From Candidatus Omnitrophota bacterium (GTDB lineage: Bacteria > Omnitrophota > Gorgyraeia > Duberdicusellales > 4484-171): a stretch of 57,378 bases of DNA. The position numbers and the translations under genes are program-made. Each line of letters starts with the position of its first letter. The stretch's first letter is position 1. Under the pieces are notes generated by a model. The model saw nothing but the letters and a program-made list of their open reading frames with translations. It had not been told where the DNA came from and ran no database searches. The stretch is taken from positions 1 through 57,378 of the forward strand of contig JAQUWY010000009.1 in assembly GCA_028692655.1 (NCBI GenBank), read 5' to 3'. This document shows, piece by piece, positions 56,666 through 57,378 of the stretch.

Positions 56666-57378
56666 ATGGAAAATCCGGATAAATTGCAAAAAATAACGTC
56701 AGAGTTTGGAAATCCTTTCGCGGAGACCAGTTTCTCTAAGCCTTTATTTATCAGTGAGATATTGGATGGCTATCAGGAAGGAAAAGAAACTTCAGTCGCC
56801 GGCCGGCTTATTTCTAAACGGGAACACGGCAAGTCGGGGTTTGCGCACATAATCGACCACACCGGGAAACTCCAATTCTATGCTCAGGCTAATAAGCTCG
56901 GGAAATATTATCAACTATATAAAGACTTGGATCTTGGCGATATAGTCGGGATAAAGGGTAAACTTTTTGTTACCCGCACCGGCGAGACCACTGTGCTGGT
57001 AGAGGAACTAAAGCTTTTGGCAAAAGCCCTGCGGCCTCTGCCTGAGAAGTGGCACGGCTTAAAAGACATAGAGGTGCGTTACCGCCAGCGCTACTTGGAT
57101 TTAATTGCTAACCCCGCGGTAAAAGAGGTTTTTCTGAAGCGTTCCCGGATAATATCTCTAATTCGAGATTTTTTCAACCAGCTTAAATTTATAGAAGTGG
57201 AAACGCCTATGCTGCATGGAGTAGCCGGCGGAGCAGCCGGCCGGCCGTTTATTACTCATCATAATGCCACAGACAGCGATGTATATCTTAGGATTGCTCC
57301 CGAACTTTATCTGAAACGCCTTTTGGTCGGCGGGGTGGAAAAAGTTTATGAAGTAAACAGGAGTTTTAGGAACGAAGG
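56666..57378 (+). CDS. lysS: Lysyl-tRNA synthetase, class II (3' end beyond window)
   Basis: At least 237 residues, running off the right edge. Charges tRNA-Lys with lysine. The N-terminal OB-fold anticodon-binding domain ([29 protein letters not shown]) is followed by [25 protein letters not shown], diagnostic of LysS. Motif 1 is in FIEVETPML, and the start of motif 2 is VNRSFRNEG. The usual PIAGGAAARPF stretch reads [14 protein letters not shown] at 56666 chosen; an in-frame ATG lies at 56651. No Shine-Dalgarno is evident, and the promoter is probably the one at 56226. Confidence 0.95.
   Translation, partial: MENPDKLQKITSEFGNPFAETSFSKPLFISEILDGYQEGKETSVAGRLISKREHGKSGFAHIIDHTGKLQFYAQANKLGKYYQLYKDLDLGDIVGIKGKLFVTRTGETTVLVEELKLLAKALRPLPEKWHGLKDIEVRYRQRYLDLIANPAVKEVFLKRSRIISLIRDFFNQLKFIEVETPMLHGVAGGAAGRPFITHHNATDSDVYLRIAPELYLKRLLVGGVEKVYEVNRSFRNE

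Overview
The window is dominated by one uninterrupted plus-strand reading frame of about 49 kb (open at the left edge, stop at 49110-49112, at least 16,363 residues). A peptide-binding ABC transporter operon (oppA-B-C-D-F) and the 5' part of lysS follow it. Small genes flanked by inverted repeats interrupt the operon and the lysS leader. Gene content, moderate-to-low GC and the giant multidomain ORF fit an uncultured bacterium of the Omnitrophota (OP3) type, a lineage known for giant genes. That assignment is inference, because there is no rRNA or marker gene beyond lysS.

The giant ORF (1-49112) reads as a chain of roughly 40 modules, 7 to more than 1,100 residues long, separated by a short peptide, Ser-Leu-Asp-Asn-Gly-Gly, or a close variant. 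I count 47 copies in frame, about 22 of them exact. Many modules resemble ordinary stand-alone proteins: the C-terminal half of a dehydroquinate-synthase-like enzyme, an Fe-S L-serine dehydratase, a low-molecular-weight phosphatase, GNAT, Xre-type HTH pairs, Fic, HPr, radical SAM, glutamate dehydrogenase, a uridine-kinase-like protein, a sigma-70 factor, a JAB-like membrane protein, SAM methyltransferases including a CheR-like one, and four histidine-kinase-type ATPase (GHKL) modules. The rest are unrecognised. The motif copies use many synonymous codons, which points to constraint on the peptide. From about 23.7 kb onward copies often carry an added Ser-Ser-Pro-Ala tail and are embedded in dispersed DNA repeats of intergenic appearance, all read through in one frame. 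One more motif copy and a decayed linker lie after the stop codon in another frame.

At 49.37-56.16 kb, oppA (lipoprotein), oppB, oppC, oppD and oppF form an oligopeptide importer. The first three gaps each contain one tiny gene: a divergent four-helix-bundle (23S intervening-sequence type) protein, a GxxExxY protein and a typical four-helix-bundle protein. Each is bracketed by its own inverted repeat, one of them a perfect 24 bp pair. A GIY-YIG gene with similar flanks sits between a near-perfect sigma-70 promoter and lysS.

Two things deserve most attention: the motif-linked gene chain (processed polyprotein, working giant protein or decaying fusion?), and the small inverted-repeat cassettes that target gaps between operon genes.
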